The notes under the pieces: model-generated
Seen by the model: only the letters and a program-made list of their open reading frames with translations
What the model was told of the DNA's origin: nothing
Database searches by the model: none
Origin: Sipunculus nudus
Lineage: Eukaryota; Annelida; Sipuncula; Golfingiida; Sipunculidae
NCBI GenBank assembly: GCA_026874595.1
Contig: CM049310.1
Coordinates: 15,478,058-15,542,057, forward strand
Direction: 5' to 3'
Length of the DNA stretch: 64,000 nucleotides
Translations under genes and position numbers: made by a program
Shown here: positions 1 to 15,100 of the stretch, in pieces
How the letters are laid out: each line of letters starts with the position of its first letter
Numbering within the stretch: position 1 is the stretch's first letter

Positions 1-14
1 TATCGGTCACTTAC

Positions 15-152
15 TTGACGATGATGTTTTCAATATGAGTGGCAGTCTCCATTGGTTTACCCAGCACTTCCTTGGCCAGAGCAAGAGCATCTCTGGAGGT
101 GTTGAGGGCAGAATGGGACACTTCCTCTATCCTCATAGCATCTCTCTCATGC
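15..152 (-). CDS. LAMC1: LAMC1 exon 20: coiled-coil domain (last exon in window)
   Basis: 138 nt, residues about 1199-1244, ending in phase 2. Acceptor GATTGTTCTTACAG|GC, donor GTCAA|GTAAGTGACC. It encodes [19 protein letters not shown] and [19 protein letters not shown], continuing the long helix. Further exons must lie to the left of base 1. Confidence 0.93.
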
Positions 153-3100
153 CTGTAAGAACAATCATTAAAACAACATTAGCCCCCTCAAGTACACAGT
201 TCCTTTGTACCACGAAACCAAGCTTATCAAATTTCCCATATGAAATCATCTAGAGTCACATTTATGAAATGTGATATGAGTAAGACTATCAGAGGTACAA
301 ATATACAAAGCAAGACTCTTCAAATTAGTTTCCCTACCAACTTCCCATACTCTACCACTTACAGCATCATCAAAGTGAGATCCCATATTCTATTTTCTAA
401 CTTGCAGGATTTTGTTTAGCTAAGTAACAGATCCGGGAAGAAAACTATGCAAATGTTGTATCCATTCATAGTTTAGGTTTGTTGTTTACTCAATTACTAA
501 ATGTGCAACCTACTGTATGATAAAATAATATCATCATAAAGGCCCAGAACTGGTATATACCTGTAAAATTACAATAATTAAATACTTGAAATTTTACAAT
601 AATATCTTCCACATCACATTCATCATAACCACAACAAATGAAATCCACTGACTTATCTGCCAGTGTCCTGGCTTGTCTAGCTATTTCTGTCATTCTGTTT
701 GAGGTCTGTCCAAACTTCTTCTGAGCATCAATGGCTTGCTCTAATGCTCCATATCCTTCTGTCTCCAGGTAGACTGTGAGTTCATTGATCTCTACCTCAG
801 TTTTGTCAATCATTTCTTTGATTTTATCCAGGTCTGCCTTGTTGGCCTTTACGCTGGTGTGTGTGTGGTTGATCTTGATGTCAATGCTGTGTACCAGGTT
901 AATAATGGTTGTAATCTGCTGGTTCAGTTTCTTCACTTGATCTGCAACTGGTCCACTGGAACCTGAAATCGGAATGTGGTAAGAAATTAAAATAAACCGA
1001 AATCCCACCTTGTAGTGAACATGGTCTATTCAATGTGCATGAAAAGTCTGCATGACATCTGAGGATATGTAATGATGTAGTGTTCTGACTAATCAGGTAG
1101 TCTATGCATGGTGCTGGGAATAGTCCATAAGGTGATGGCAGTTACTTATAAATAAGGGCCAATCTCTATGGTTAGCTTAATGTTCATGATGCAGTCTGTG
1201 GCCTTAGTCTAGTTTAACCATGAACCACAAGGCCTTCAGTTTAATACCAGAGCCTAACCATTCACAGAGCTGACTTTTTAAACCAGACAGTTGTAGAAAT
1301 TACAACTGAATAAAACCTGAATGATTTAGTACCTTCATATTTCACAATAGTCCATTCATTTGATAGACAGGGCTGATGGCCACTGCCTGTAAAGGATGCA
1401 TAACAGCAAAATATGGAATACAGTTTCATTATAAACAATTTTTGTAAGTATTAACTAAAGAAAAGAATCTTAAATACAGAACTATATAAAATTTACTTGA
1501 ATACCCACCAACAGCACTCTTGGCATCATTCAACAGCTGGACCACGGTAACATTAACCTTCATCAGACGCTTCTTGAAATCAGTGTCGTTGACAGTCCTG
1601 GGGTTCTCACCAATGTCAATGATCAGCTCTCTCAGTTCTTTAAGATTGATGCGGTGGATGTTCACCCTCTCTTGCACCAGAGAGTAGCAGGCTGGGCAAT
1701 CTATTAATGACAAATCCAGAGTGACGTTTCAACTATGATGTAGCTGCACATCTAATCATGAAATGGATACAGGCATCATTCATTCTTTCAAAACCTGGAA
1801 CTTTTCATCAATTGCTCCTATGGTTTTATAAAACAGAAACACTAGAATCGCAAAGAATTCTTATCAAGGATGGTTATCTAAATTATATAAATTTTGAGTC
1901 ATGTCTGAGGAAACTTCAAAACTCAGAAACCCTATATTTAAAAGTATAAAGAGATTTAATCTAACAATGTATTTTTCTAATAAAAAAAAATCATGTTTTG
2001 CACTACTGTTCCATCAAAGGTAAACTGATATGGGCCACTTACAAGACGGAAATAAAGTTAAATGTTGTACAGTCTTATGTCTATGTCTGGAAAATTCTGT
2101 CATAATTAAGAGAGTACCAGTATATAAAGTATGTAATCAACTTTTAACCACAAAAAAAAAAACAAAGTAATTTTTTTTTCTTTTTACTGGCAGAATGCAG
2201 GTAAGAATATGTTAACCTTGCACATTAATTTTCTTTGAAAAGATCATCATAATTCTCCTAAATATACAGAATGAGTGGAAGTGATGACTCACCGACACAT
2301 CCAGCGCTGATGTTGAATTTGTTCTCTGCACACTGGTTGCACCTTGGGCCAACAATATTTTCATTACAGTCACACATTCCTGTGTCTTCATCACACTGGA
2401 GGCTGCGGGAACCATCAGGGTCACAGTTGCAGGCTGCAGAAAGATCAAAGGAACCAAATGTGAAATACTATGTTCAATGTATAAGATAATAATTAAGCAG
2501 GATGATATACACAGGATTATACATCATGATTACCTTCAAGGTTCAAGTGATATTTTGTATATATTATATAATTTAAAAAACTAACAAAATAGTATGTACC
2601 AATTGTATGAGTGTCCACTGTATTCCTTATTATATGATAGTATTTATCAAATAGGATTGATCTGAGACCCCGCTCAGATATTTTCTCATTTGAACTGAAG
2701 AAAATGGGCATTAAGAGGGGACTGTGCAGGATACCAGTCCATCAACATCCACTCACAACAAGATCCTTAAGTTTGATATGTTTAAATCACAGCGGGCTTA
2801 CTAGATCTAAGGGGATGTTTCATTAAAATATTAAGGTAAGAAGGTGGGAATGTTGCCAGAAAGACTCATTTACTACCAAAGACACAATGGGCTGTATTTT
2901 GATGTGTATATTCAGCACTTTTATAGAGTTTTGGCGCCATCTACAATGTCATCATTACACGGCCACAATGTACAGGTCAGGGCCACAACTGTGATCTTGT
3001 CACAGTTGAGGATTCCGCAACAATTATTTTCACAAAAAAGGGGAAATTAAAAGTCTTTTTACTTCTAATGCAAAATCTTTGGCCTCTTTATTACCCAATT

Positions 3101-6100
3101 GATACACACTCCATCCCATTCACCGAAATGTAAAATATCTGCATGAAAATCACATGAATTCTATTACTTCTGGAGCCTTACCTTTGCATCCTTCCTCTGA
3201 GAATCCGTAGTGGTACTGTTGGCAGGTGTCACATCTCTGGCCCCCAACTCCTGGTTTACAATGACACTGGCCAGTTGACACAGAGCACGAGTTGTTGAGG
3301 GAACCCACTCTGTTGCAGTTACAGTCATCACATCCTGTTGAATACAGGAAAACCTCCATTACAGACACCACTCTATTACAGACACCACTCTATTACAGAC
3401 AACACTCTATTACAGACACCTCTCTATTACACACACCTCTTTATTTCAGACACCTATCTATAGCAGGCAACTCTTTATTACAGACACCTCTTTATTACAT
3501 ACACCTCTATAAAAGGACCCCAACCCCTACCACAGGAACTTCTTTTACCAGGACCTTTCTATTACAAGAAACTTTCTTTTATAGGTAACCCCATCCCCAG
3601 ACAGGCTCAGCAGTGGAAGTTTTTGTGTATGATTGAAGTAATACACACATACTACTAATCTTAGACTCCATACTTACTTACTGACAACACTCAATGCCTG
3701 CATGTTGGTCCTAGATTTGTCTCTGTCAGAGATTATGGTTTCTGTCTGTACCTACATGACATAATTATGATAAACTTTACTCATTCAAATAGTGCAAACA
3801 CATTTTATTTTCATAAGTGATTTTGATGTTTTCTATGAACAAATGGGAGATAAAATTTTACTGCCTCAATATAATGTAGTTTCTTCATCAAATCCATGGT
3901 GACAGCAGTGATTTCATAAATATGCATTTGGTTGGGACTTTTTATATATAATGATTACACAATGGGATTTTACCGTCTCCACTGGCAATGTTCCAGGTGC
4001 CGTCAACACATTTGTCACAGGTACGTCCAATAACATTGGGCTGACAGTTACACTGTCCCTCCTCTCTGGAGCAGGTGATGGGACCAGAATCTGGCCGGAT
4101 GCTTCCTGGTGGGTAACAGTTGCAAGCTGCAAATAAAGGATGCTATAAATATACCAACCTGCAAAATTTACCATGCATGATTTTGATATATTCGGTAAAT
4201 CAAAACTAATGGGAATATACTTGTCTTGGTGTTCCCTTGACTAAACATAAGTCACATGACAGCATAAAGACTTCACTGACCATAGACACTCCTTACAATG
4301 ACCACATTCTTGCATTAAATTCACTTTTATCTGCATACCTGTAATCCATAACTTCTTTCTGTTGTACTGTTATTTACTGCAGTACTGCAATATTATTAAA
4401 TGATGTCTGAATTAAACATGTGACTGTCTTTATTAAATAGATGACTTACGTTTGCACTGTCCCTTTGGCAAGGCCAGGGCATCTCCATAGTAACCTGGCA
4501 GGCAGTCCTGACATTGGTCATTTCCTGTGTTGTATATACACTTGAGACAGGAACCTGTTGTGCTGAAAATATAAATGTGGACATTTTATCAACCTGAACT
4601 CTCACAAAAAAGACCTTTTCTAATTTGAAAACAGGTTATTATTGAGAATACAAGATAATTAACCTGTCTATCCAGATACATCAATTTAACACTTAGAACA
4701 AATTTTTGATTTCTTAATAAAGTGTTCTTACCAAGACAAATCTTCATATCAAACTCAAAATATCTAGTCCTTACAAACATCTGAATCAATCTGTCCTCTT
4801 TTAAAGGTCTCTGTATTATGTGTTCCTTGATATGTTTGAAAGAGACTTAACATAGTATCTACTCTCAATACTATATGAAAACGTGTAAGATTTTGAATGA
4901 CAAAATTATCAAAATGGTTAAAGAAAAACATAAAGACAGTATAAACTCATACTACAATAATCAGCTGAATACTATACATTATAAAAGGTGCAGCTTATAA
5001 ACATATTAGACTTGCAGGGATGGCATCTTAACTGATGCACCAAGCTAAGGCTCAAGAGTCTCTAGGGGCACATTGCAATTTTCTATTATTTAGTAAAAAG
5101 CTGATGAAAACACAACATAACCAAGTAGTTAATGCCTGTATTTTATACACTGATTCAGGCTCACACAATTTTAACTATCTATGTGAAGAGTCTAAAATCA
5201 TCACCATCTTGAAGCTGACTTCAGAGATGAAAAGATGAAGAATTCTCAACTGAAAAAGTACCATATGTATTTTTTCATGCAAAAAGTCATAATACTTATA
5301 TTAAAGTATACAGTGGGAGTACTGTTCATAATTATTACCTGTTGCAGTTGCCCACAGCATTAAAATCGATGTTACCATTGCATGCACATCTCACACATGG
5401 GGTAGGGTCACCATAACGACCGCGTGGATCTCCGTAGAAACCATCTGCACACTGGTCACAGAGGTTACCTGCAATAAAAACATGTGATTTTATAGTCTGT
5501 TTTAGGGGGGGGGGGACCTTCTGAAATTTAACAATCTTTTTTACAGTAAATATTATCACACACTTTTGCACTAAAGTGGATGAATGTCTGAGGGTTCAAT
5601 ATGAAATGAAAATCTTTACTTGAAAAACCAACATTTTAAGTTTTTCTGAATTCTGTTGGGTCTTGTGGAAAAGTTACCAGAACAACTTTAATAATAACAT
5701 TAATCAGAACATTTAAGGCACTAAACAAGCATTCAACAGCTTTTAAATTTGGCTCTCCCTGTAGCTTAGCCATGATCCTGACCATCATCAATCGAAGTAA
5801 AATGTTTGGTAAATAAACTGCTTTCTAAGATACTGATTTCATTGCATTTCTTGAATAGCTAGCATAGGTATATTTAAGTTTACTTCAAGTTATTTAGGCC
5901 TATACCTCATTGCACCATACCTTTTGGGATTGATCAAAACAGACAGCATCTGGGCAAAAGATCACTCAATAGTTTGAAATAAACAAATTTCAAGGCATTT
6001 CATTTACCAAGTTCTGTCAGGTGAAGTCTGAGATTTTCCACCTAATCAATAACCAACATTTAAATGGAACATCGCCTCCAATAATCCAGGAGATCATACT

Positions 6101-9100
6101 GGCTGAAAAAGCAAAATCTGTATTTACTAGATCATTAAAAAAAATTCTGATTTCATGATTATTTAAATTATTGTAACGATATATAAAGTCTCTACCTGTG
6201 TAGCCATCCCTGCAGTTCAGGCAAGCGATATCTCCATTTGGAAGCTCAACACATTCACCATCATCAGGGCACGGACACTTCTGGCAATCATCTGGCGTAC
6301 CACGAAGAGCGTAGCCATAGTACCCAGGGGCACACTTCTCACAATGATCTCCGATAGTGTTGTGTTCACAGATACAACGGCCTGCGTGTTAAAAATCCTC
6401 TGATTAATGATCAAAGTAAGAGAAAATGCCAATACAATGCTAAATCTGGATGACCAGTCTGTTCTAAAACATCACAGGGTCAAGAAACATTTACAGTAAT
6501 TGTCTGAGGATATTCTCAAACAAGCAAGCTACACTCCTTGTCAATATCTAAGGTAAAACCTGTGTTACATCATCTATGCATTCATCCTATGATAAACAGT
6601 ATTGCCATTTCAAGTTTGTGACTGATACTTCAGTGCTTCCCATACCGATAACTTCTTTGTGAAAAATGTGACTAAATTATTGATATTTAACAAGCTTTCT
6701 TTCACAAGTCTGCAAAGTAAGATTAGATCTATGGCTTAAATATGAACCAATTTAATGGTTGAGGAAAAAGATAACCCCATGGCAGAATAATATAACAATA
6801 ATATTATGAAGGATTCTGGATTTCATTTTTCATTACTTTAGTAAAAGTTTGCAGTATTCCAAGTCTAGAAGCTATTTGAAAATGTCACAATTTGTCAATA
6901 ACTGACTTTGATGAAGAACAATTATGATTAAAAATTTTAGTAGTCAAAGTGTTAGTTTGAAAAGTATGTTGTAAATATATGGGTTTGAATCTTAAATTGT
7001 CATGTCTAGGCCCATTATGGACAATTTTTCATAAGAGTCATAACAACATATCGGGTAAAAAGCTTGGCCAAAAACCTTAACAGGACAATGGTCATGCTAC
7101 TAGGACTGGAGATGATGCTGTGCACATAAAATCTCCCTAGAGGGAATCATAGTCTATAATAGTGCTGATTGACCTGGGCTCTCACCATAGAAATGACACT
7201 GATAATGCGCAAAACTGGCACACCAATAGTTATTACCCACTAAAGGAAAAAGTAGCTAAGTTACACAAAGTCTATGATCAGGCATACCTGTCTCCTGGTC
7301 ACAGGTGTCAGAGTGTCCATTACAGTTGCATGGGACACATTTTGTTGCAGGACCTCCATATGGGACTTCCCTGTGGTAGCCAGGGGCACAGGACTCACAG
7401 AACTGTCCAATGTAGCCAGTAGGGCAGGTACAGCGCTCAATGTTATTGACATCGACACCCCCATTACGTCTGACCTCAGCAGAGTCCAATATCACATTAT
7501 CAATAAAGCCAACACCTGAAATTATAACAAGAAAGTCAAAGGATGATACATAAGCTGCAATTATTATACAGTTCTTATTTCATGTATGTACAGGGTAGTC
7601 ACATGCTGCAAAATTATGAAATAGTAATTTGTGGCTTCATGTTTATTGAATACAACATTGGAAATTACATGATACCTGGTCTAATTGTTCAAAAAAAAGA
7701 ATTAAAGTGCTAAAGACGACTAAAATTCTGACAACTTCACAAAACTGGTTTTAATATATAGGTTAACTAGAATATAAATACATGTATGGCTTCAATACTT
7801 ATTTGCTGCCTATATCCAGAAATACAAGCCCTAAAAGTTGAATATTTTGCTAAACAAAAAGGTCAGTAATTATGAGGTTGTGGGTGGATGTGGACCAGAC
7901 ATTTTCTCCGGAGTCCAATGACGTACCTACTAGGCTTACTTCCTACCCCTTATTTAAGAAACTCACCATCCTCAGCGTATGTGCCTCTGATCTTAATGGA
8001 AGTAATGTTGGACAGGATCTTGATGAAATCAGTTGAGGAGAGCCGTGGGGACCACTGATAGCTGGTGTGCTCATGCAGGCGGAATTTGAACTCTTCTTTC
8101 AGAGTGCGGGGCAGCGGGTTCCTCTGTGCAAAGATGTGGGTAGTGATGCGCATACCGCTACCCTCAATCACAATATCCTCAACAGAGGCCCTGGCACTGG
8201 GCTCTCCAATGTTCAGCTGGAACCTCAAGAATCTGTTGTAGGAAAACCTCTGGTCCCCAAGGTATTTTTCTGATCAAGAAAATATTACAAAGATATTCTC
8301 AGACATGTCATATTTATATATGCAAGAATACTTCAATCATGGCAACCTTCTGATCCATGAGATTCCAGTTTACCTGGTGGCTATCAAGGGGTTTCAGTGC
8401 ATTAAGTTTAACAGCAAGTGATACCCTATTTATTTAAACTCAAATGACAAATCCACTGGTCACCACTGATGAACAAAATCATGATCTTTCCTCCTGCCCA
8501 ACTTATCATCTTCAGTTTAATTTAACTATTTCAAAACTACTATTCTTATATCATACTTTTTGTAACTTTGAATAAATTATGAACTAATTTTGCCAAAACC
8601 ATAAAGTAAAAGTTGTCTTGAGTTTTCTCATTTCATATAGCAACATTTATACTTATGATATAAAGTCTAATCTTGCTTTAAATTATGTACTTAGTTTGTA
8701 AAAGATGGCAATGTAAATTATTGAATCCATTATATTAAACAGGATATGACAATACAGGGTTTCCATTTCTTAATAAGAACAAGGGGCGCAGATTGTGGGG
8801 TGTAACAGCAATTACCTGGTGCAACAAAGTATGACATGGTCCTTCCATTAGAGGAAACACCAATATTCTGCGTGATTCCAAAATATGAGATCTTGATGGG
8901 AGTGCCTGAACGGTCAGAAGCTGTCCATTTCTGGGGACCTATGTTATAAAATGATGGATGTTAGTACATATTGACCATTTTGTTTTAAAACGAGGATTTC
9001 ATAAAATGAAATAGCCATATACTGCAACTCCTCTGTATCTCATTTTTCATCAAATCATTTAGTTATACAACATGCAAACTCACTTATCACATTAAATAAC

Positions 9101-12100
9101 ATTAAATGAATAATGCTGCTTTCAGGCTGATAGTTCATTAGAATATACAATAAATGCTGAAAAGTATTTTTACACTGGGAGAACAAATTAAGAGAGAATT
9201 ATCACCAATATTTAGTGAGCATGAGAGTAAAATTTGTGACAAACCTGAACTGAAGGTGCTTTCTACATTGTTAGCAATATATCCAGGAGAGCTTGAACAG
9301 ACTGAGGAATGTCCATAACAGAAGCAGGCCTGGCAACCAAGTGGGTCTTCACCATCCAAACCAAAGTAGCCTGGTTTACACCTGAACATAGGATGTATAT
9401 TGATGTTGTCATTATCTATACAAGTGTATTAAAAGGTGCAAATATGCATTTATATGTGCAAGTTAACAGACCATATGATTATCTGAACACTACAGGACAC
9501 ATTCAGGAAGGTCTTCTCCAAATGGACCAATACAAATCTTCCTTCTGCAAGTATTGTTTTCTTTCACATTTAATACAATGACCTCAGCACAATATACTGT
9601 ATGACAAAAAAGTTATCTATATAGCAAAAGAGGGCCTGTTACTGTCATGCCTTTCAAATTTAAATTTTTCTGTAGGCTACTTAGGTAAAGGACAATAACT
9701 TCTTTTAATCCTATTAATATCTTCTGATCAACACAGCAACTTCCTTAACCTTAACACAGAATCTTAGCCTCTACAGCAGAATGTCTGAACACATGAACAA
9801 ACCCCTTTTATCTGCATATGTAAAGACAAAGAAAATATCCTTTCCTGAAAATTCTTCTTTATGATCTTTTCATTCTATCAAAATAAACCAAGTAGTCTTT
9901 TTTCTCAAACTGAGGCATTTCACTTTAAAAATTAAAACTGTGATACTCTCAATGAAACGCATGTGCATTATCTGAAATGTAAAACACTACAGTTTATTTT
10001 TTACCTGTCACAGTTGACACCTTCCACAAATTCTTTACATGTACATACTCCAGTGTTTGGTTTACACCTGGGATCATTGTTCAAGCTGCCATCAGGCACA
10101 CAAGCACACGGTCTGTAAAAAAAGACACATCAAGTTGAAGACCATCACATGCATTCCTAAGCAGTGAATATGCTTTTCTGTTTTGCTCAACTCAGCACCA
10201 AAATACTATTTAGCATTCAAACTGATTTTAATATCTTATTAACAACAGTCAATATGACAGTAACTTGGGAGGTTAGGGTTCCTGAAATAGACCCTGGTGT
10301 CCAAACCCATAATACTGTTTATGCTGCACATGTTGTTCAGAGAGTAGACAGTTATACTACTATATTAGATGTATGATGAGAATAAAAACAGAAACTTAAT
10401 CGGAAACACAGCAAGCAAGGTCTGCTAGACAAATATTTGTTTTGGAAGAATAGAACAATCCTCAAAAAAAAAATATGCATCATTTACCAGTCCCACATGC
10501 ATATTACTATACAGTATATAAATTTGAATAAAGTTAATACGAACCATCTTAATATTGCAATGAGCTCAGTAAATGCACACACAAATAAACAAGCCGTTTA
10601 AAACAGTAAAACACCAAAGAACAAAACTGACACAATACCAAATGTTATATACAGCACAAAAAATTAATAATTTGTCGCAAAATTAAATAAATATAGTATT
10701 AAATAATTCATTTTTATACAGACTGCGACAGTATAATTGTATACCTGCAACCATCTGGTCCAAAATCGAAGTAGTTGGGTGCACAGCGGTCACACTTCTC
10801 ACCATCAACACCAGGCTTACAGCGACAGCGACCAGTAGAATCACATCGCAAGTCTTCTGATCCTGAAATCATAAACAGGAAATTCAAGGATCATTAATTG
10901 ATATCATCACCAGTTCTCTGGTCAAATTTGTTTGATCTTTTTATCATATATCATTTTTCAACTTTTTAACTTTCAACATACTATAAGCAAAGCATTATTA
11001 ACACATTGAAACAGACACACAATGATGGCTAACAATACTCCCCATCAAGAACTGATTGGTTCTGATTATGTACCACAAAATTTAACCATTTTATGCATGA
11101 CAAATGTCTTCAGATAAATCTTTCACTGATTTTACTTTAACCATTTTTCAATGTAAAATGTAAATATTTATACATCTGATCTTAAAGCATTTTCAAAAGA
11201 GAAATTTAAATGTGCCTTAAATGAAAGATGTAACAGTAATGGCTGCATAATAAATTCAATGCACATAGTTATACTACAAAAAAAGTCCACTTATTTATCA
11301 CAGCTTATTACCTGTAGGGTTACACTGGCATGGTCTGCAGTCCTCCGTACTGGATTGTCTGTAGTGGTTGGCTTTGCACCGTTCACAGTTGACACCTTCA
11401 GTGTTTCCTCGGCAGTCTGTACAGTGGCCACCATGACCTGTCTGCTCATACAGTTCAGGATCAAAGTAACAAGTCTCTGACCTTCCGTTGCAGTTACACT
11501 CTGTAAAATAACATACACTGAACGTGAGCTTTCCCAGCAAATGTATTTAATGGAGGTACAATATATCTGATGGCATTAATGGATTTTGGTTAAATTTTGT
11601 ACAGATGCTGATGGGGATGGGATAAGGCACAGTTGACTGAATTCTGGAGTTGATCAGGAGGATTCATTTGTGGATGCATGATTATTTTTTTTTGTCGGTC
11701 AGTACCAATTTCTCAAAGAAGGCTAATGACACTGATACTGACACCTAGTGGAAGATTTTGTTAAAATTAAAACAGATGGATACTGAGGAAAAAATAGGCA
11801 AGAAATATATTAGGAATGTGAAATTGTTGAACACATAGCAATAACAGAGGCATGTAAGAACCATTAACAGATATACTGAAGTAACCCACTTTCTCCACAG
11901 TTTTGACCCTTTCCCTGTTTATTTCACTTTCAATAATCTAATCAATCTTTCTTCATTGCTTCCAGTTTGTATAAAAAGCAAAAGTAGCTCCAAAGTGCAA
12001 CTACTTTTACACTTCATTCATAGGTTACTTTGTATTCATGTTAATTCCATGGCAACTTACATGGCAACATGTGCACCTGGCACTGCACAAACCAGTTTGC

Positions 12101-15100
12101 AAAGTAGCTATTAAATCTGACCTTTCAACCTAATTGGTTATAATCTTCCACTGTCTCCAACAAGTGGCATGGAAAATATAAAGCACCAGAGTGAGTTAAA
12201 CCTGATCAAAAAAGAATGCCAAAATCTATGCTGATGTTCTTGAACAGCTAAGAAAAAAAGAAATATCAACAACACTTACACAAAAATTAGTGTACTTACA
12301 TCATCCTGATAACATGCAATATGAAGATGATATAGAATGTTCATCAAGTATAAATGCACACAAAGCAGATACCTCATAAAAAGTATAAGGACAGGCATTT
12401 AAAATCAAAATTTAATGATCAGATACTTTGTATGAAGTTTGCAAGCATTGCACTCTATTCACTGTTGCTGAAAATACCTATATAAGGAATTAAGTAATAA
12501 AATATAACAAATACCCGTTTTTGTGGCTTTAACATTTTTTTTCTGCTTGCTAAAATCAAAGACTTCTCATTAAAAGTTTTGTATTGCAAGAATATAAAAT
12601 AAAACCTTCCTGTGTCAAGTTGAAGACATCTGTAGAAAATTATTAACAGTTCCAAGTAAATTTGAATGTCTTTCAAGCATAAATAGTTTTCTGAGAGTTT
12701 ATAAACCTTGACAAAATATACCTACTTTTGCACTCGTGAGCATCTTTTGCTGTGGCTCTTCCCCATGGGCGATCGTTGTAAAAGGGTGCACACTCGTTAC
12801 ATGATGGTCCCTGTGTGTGATGTTCACATCGACAAACAAGCTGCTCACGAAGGTTCTGGCCCTGAGCTCTCACACATTCACTGGCATGACCATTACATTT
12901 ACATCTGAAATCAACAGAACAATACATACAGTAATGTATATAAACTGAAACATGCATTTATCTTCAAGACTTTGCACCTGTGCATACAATTCATATTGAC
13001 TTTTAAATTCACAAGGTAAAATTATTTGTTTTACAGAATGACTGAAAACTTTTCAAAATATTTACAGAATTGCATATAATTTGTGTTTTCCTCCCATGCA
13101 GCTCCAAATTATATCATTGTTTTTTCTTGCAGTCTTGGACTACTGATCATGCAGTCAAATCTAGTTCTCAGAGCACCCATCAGGTGGCAGTAGTTATAGT
13201 TTCCTGAGGATTAGCTCAAAAGGAAATAGACTGCATAACTTGCATACTGATACGCAGTCTGATGTTATCATGTTAATTCTGTCCCTGAACAGGAAATACC
13301 CCATCTGTCCCTGAATCTTTCCACACTACATCATGCCATATCCCAGACATAAGAAAATATCTCAGGGGGCAATCACTATGGGCAAGTGTCCCTTTCAGCA
13401 AGACAAACAAGGGTTGGGACAGCTGGGTCTCCATCTATCATCAGGGTAACACACTTATAAATGGGCCCTGAGGTGGGTCACCTTATAAGCAGACAAGGCT
13501 GGCTGCTGTTACATGCAGGGATCTTATGTACTGGTATGGGACGGATATGACATCTGTCAAGTGCTGTTCCTGCTTATCGACACACAGACAGCTCTACAAC
13601 GCTGACCTAGTACTAACTTATTTACTAGAGTTTTACTATTACATTGTACACTGCACCACTAAGATGCCCTCTGAACATTTCTCAGTTAATTCCAAGGAAT
13701 GACACACAGTATAATATATTTAAAAAGTAATTTGTAGCAGATCCATGCAGTATATGAAAGAATTCCACAAATAAGATAAAGAAACTGCATGAGTTTCAAA
13801 GAAGCTCTAGTTTCTTCAAATGAAATAATTTCAAGTCATCACTCATTAAATATCATCACCAACTATATCACTTGTAGCTGAACCATTAAGAAAACAATAA
13901 CAAACAATAAGAAATTCTACCATATGTCACCCCAAAACAGTTTCTTCCAAACAGGAACAGTAATCCATTGGCCATACTTCAGATTCACGGAGTGCGAGCA
14001 GCTGTCACTCAAAAAAAATTATTGAGATTAAAGACTGCATTCTTATCATTATGACCCTAACACTGAATAAAGTAAATGTTTAGTTCCCTCCACAGCACAC
14101 TCATGAAAATGTGGCCTGCAGTGCTGCTGAAACTGGTCTTGTTTGACTCTGCTGTTGCAGCTAGACACAACATACCATGAGAGGCTGGCACTGAGGCTGA
14201 ACCAAGACTGTGAATGTTTGTCCATGAAACTCTCTGTAGAAAACAGAGTATTTGTCTACTGAAATTCAGACTGAACGGAACAACACTATGGCCACAGTGA
14301 TATACTATCTGATAAAACACATTCTGATACTGGAATATATTTGTCAACATTTTGTCTAAATTTGAGCATTTTTTTTATATGATATTTTAGAAAAGGATAT
14401 ATATATATAATACTTTCGCAAGACCAATACACTTACTGATATAAATATATATGGATATATATATATATATATATATACATATTTGTTTGTGTGTGTGTGT
14501 TTGTGCAGGACAAGGTGTATCAAGAGACAGAAGATTCCCACCTTAATATTCAGAGCATATTACATAATAAAGTTCTCAATTCAAAAAGTTTTTAGTCAAA
14601 GTCTGATATCACAACACTGATTTTAATTAAAAACCTACACAACATAATTAACTGTGAACTGAGTTCATCTATTTTTACAAAATACAGCATTTTCATTTAT
14701 TTAAACCTTCATCTCACACATCTTGAACTCATTTCATTTCTTCACTGGATCTTTTGCTGAGTGGAGTGCTGCTGTTCCATAGCATTTTTGAAGTCATTTT
14801 ATTTGGTAGATATAGTGGTAATCAAAATCAGCATATTCAAACTGGAATGTGTGGGTGGTTAAACTATACAATATGCAAGTATACAAAAAGGCAAATAGAC
14901 AATAAGCTGTATCAAATGTTTTGGTTAACCACCATGGGAAACCACTACATTCCAGACTCTAACAGATAAAAAGAAGCAGTTGCTAAACACTGATTCACAA
15001 AATCCAGTTTTACTTTAGCTGTTTTAATATCATCACTAATTTTAATATCAGATATCAGAATGACCTGATTGTTGAATACCTAATGCTTCCCTAGCAGTTT

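Larger units (their letters stand above)
153..12725 (-). other. Introns 4-19 (short introns between exons 4 and 20)
   Basis: Sixteen introns of about 306 to 1,225 bp: 11501-12725, 10863-11311, 10113-10744, 9382-10004, 8939-9244, 8270-8815, 7516-7966, 6382-7287, 5469-6195, 4563-5338, 4127-4449, 3335-3973, 2434-3181, 1701-2292, 963-1508, 153-652. They are AT-rich with ordinary GT-AG borders. Apart from a 17-20-bp minisatellite in intron 15 and short poly-A or poly-G tracts, I see no gene, RNA or mobile element in them. Confidence 0.85.

Noticed and set aside
1501-1508. Exon 18 donor at GTATTC (four bases further)
   Set aside because: It would leave two bases in the split codon and break the frame into exon 19; GTGGGT keeps it.
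8067-8273. Plus-strand open frames overlapping laminin exons
   Set aside because: Shadow frames opposite confirmed exons; the minus-strand frame is the conserved one.
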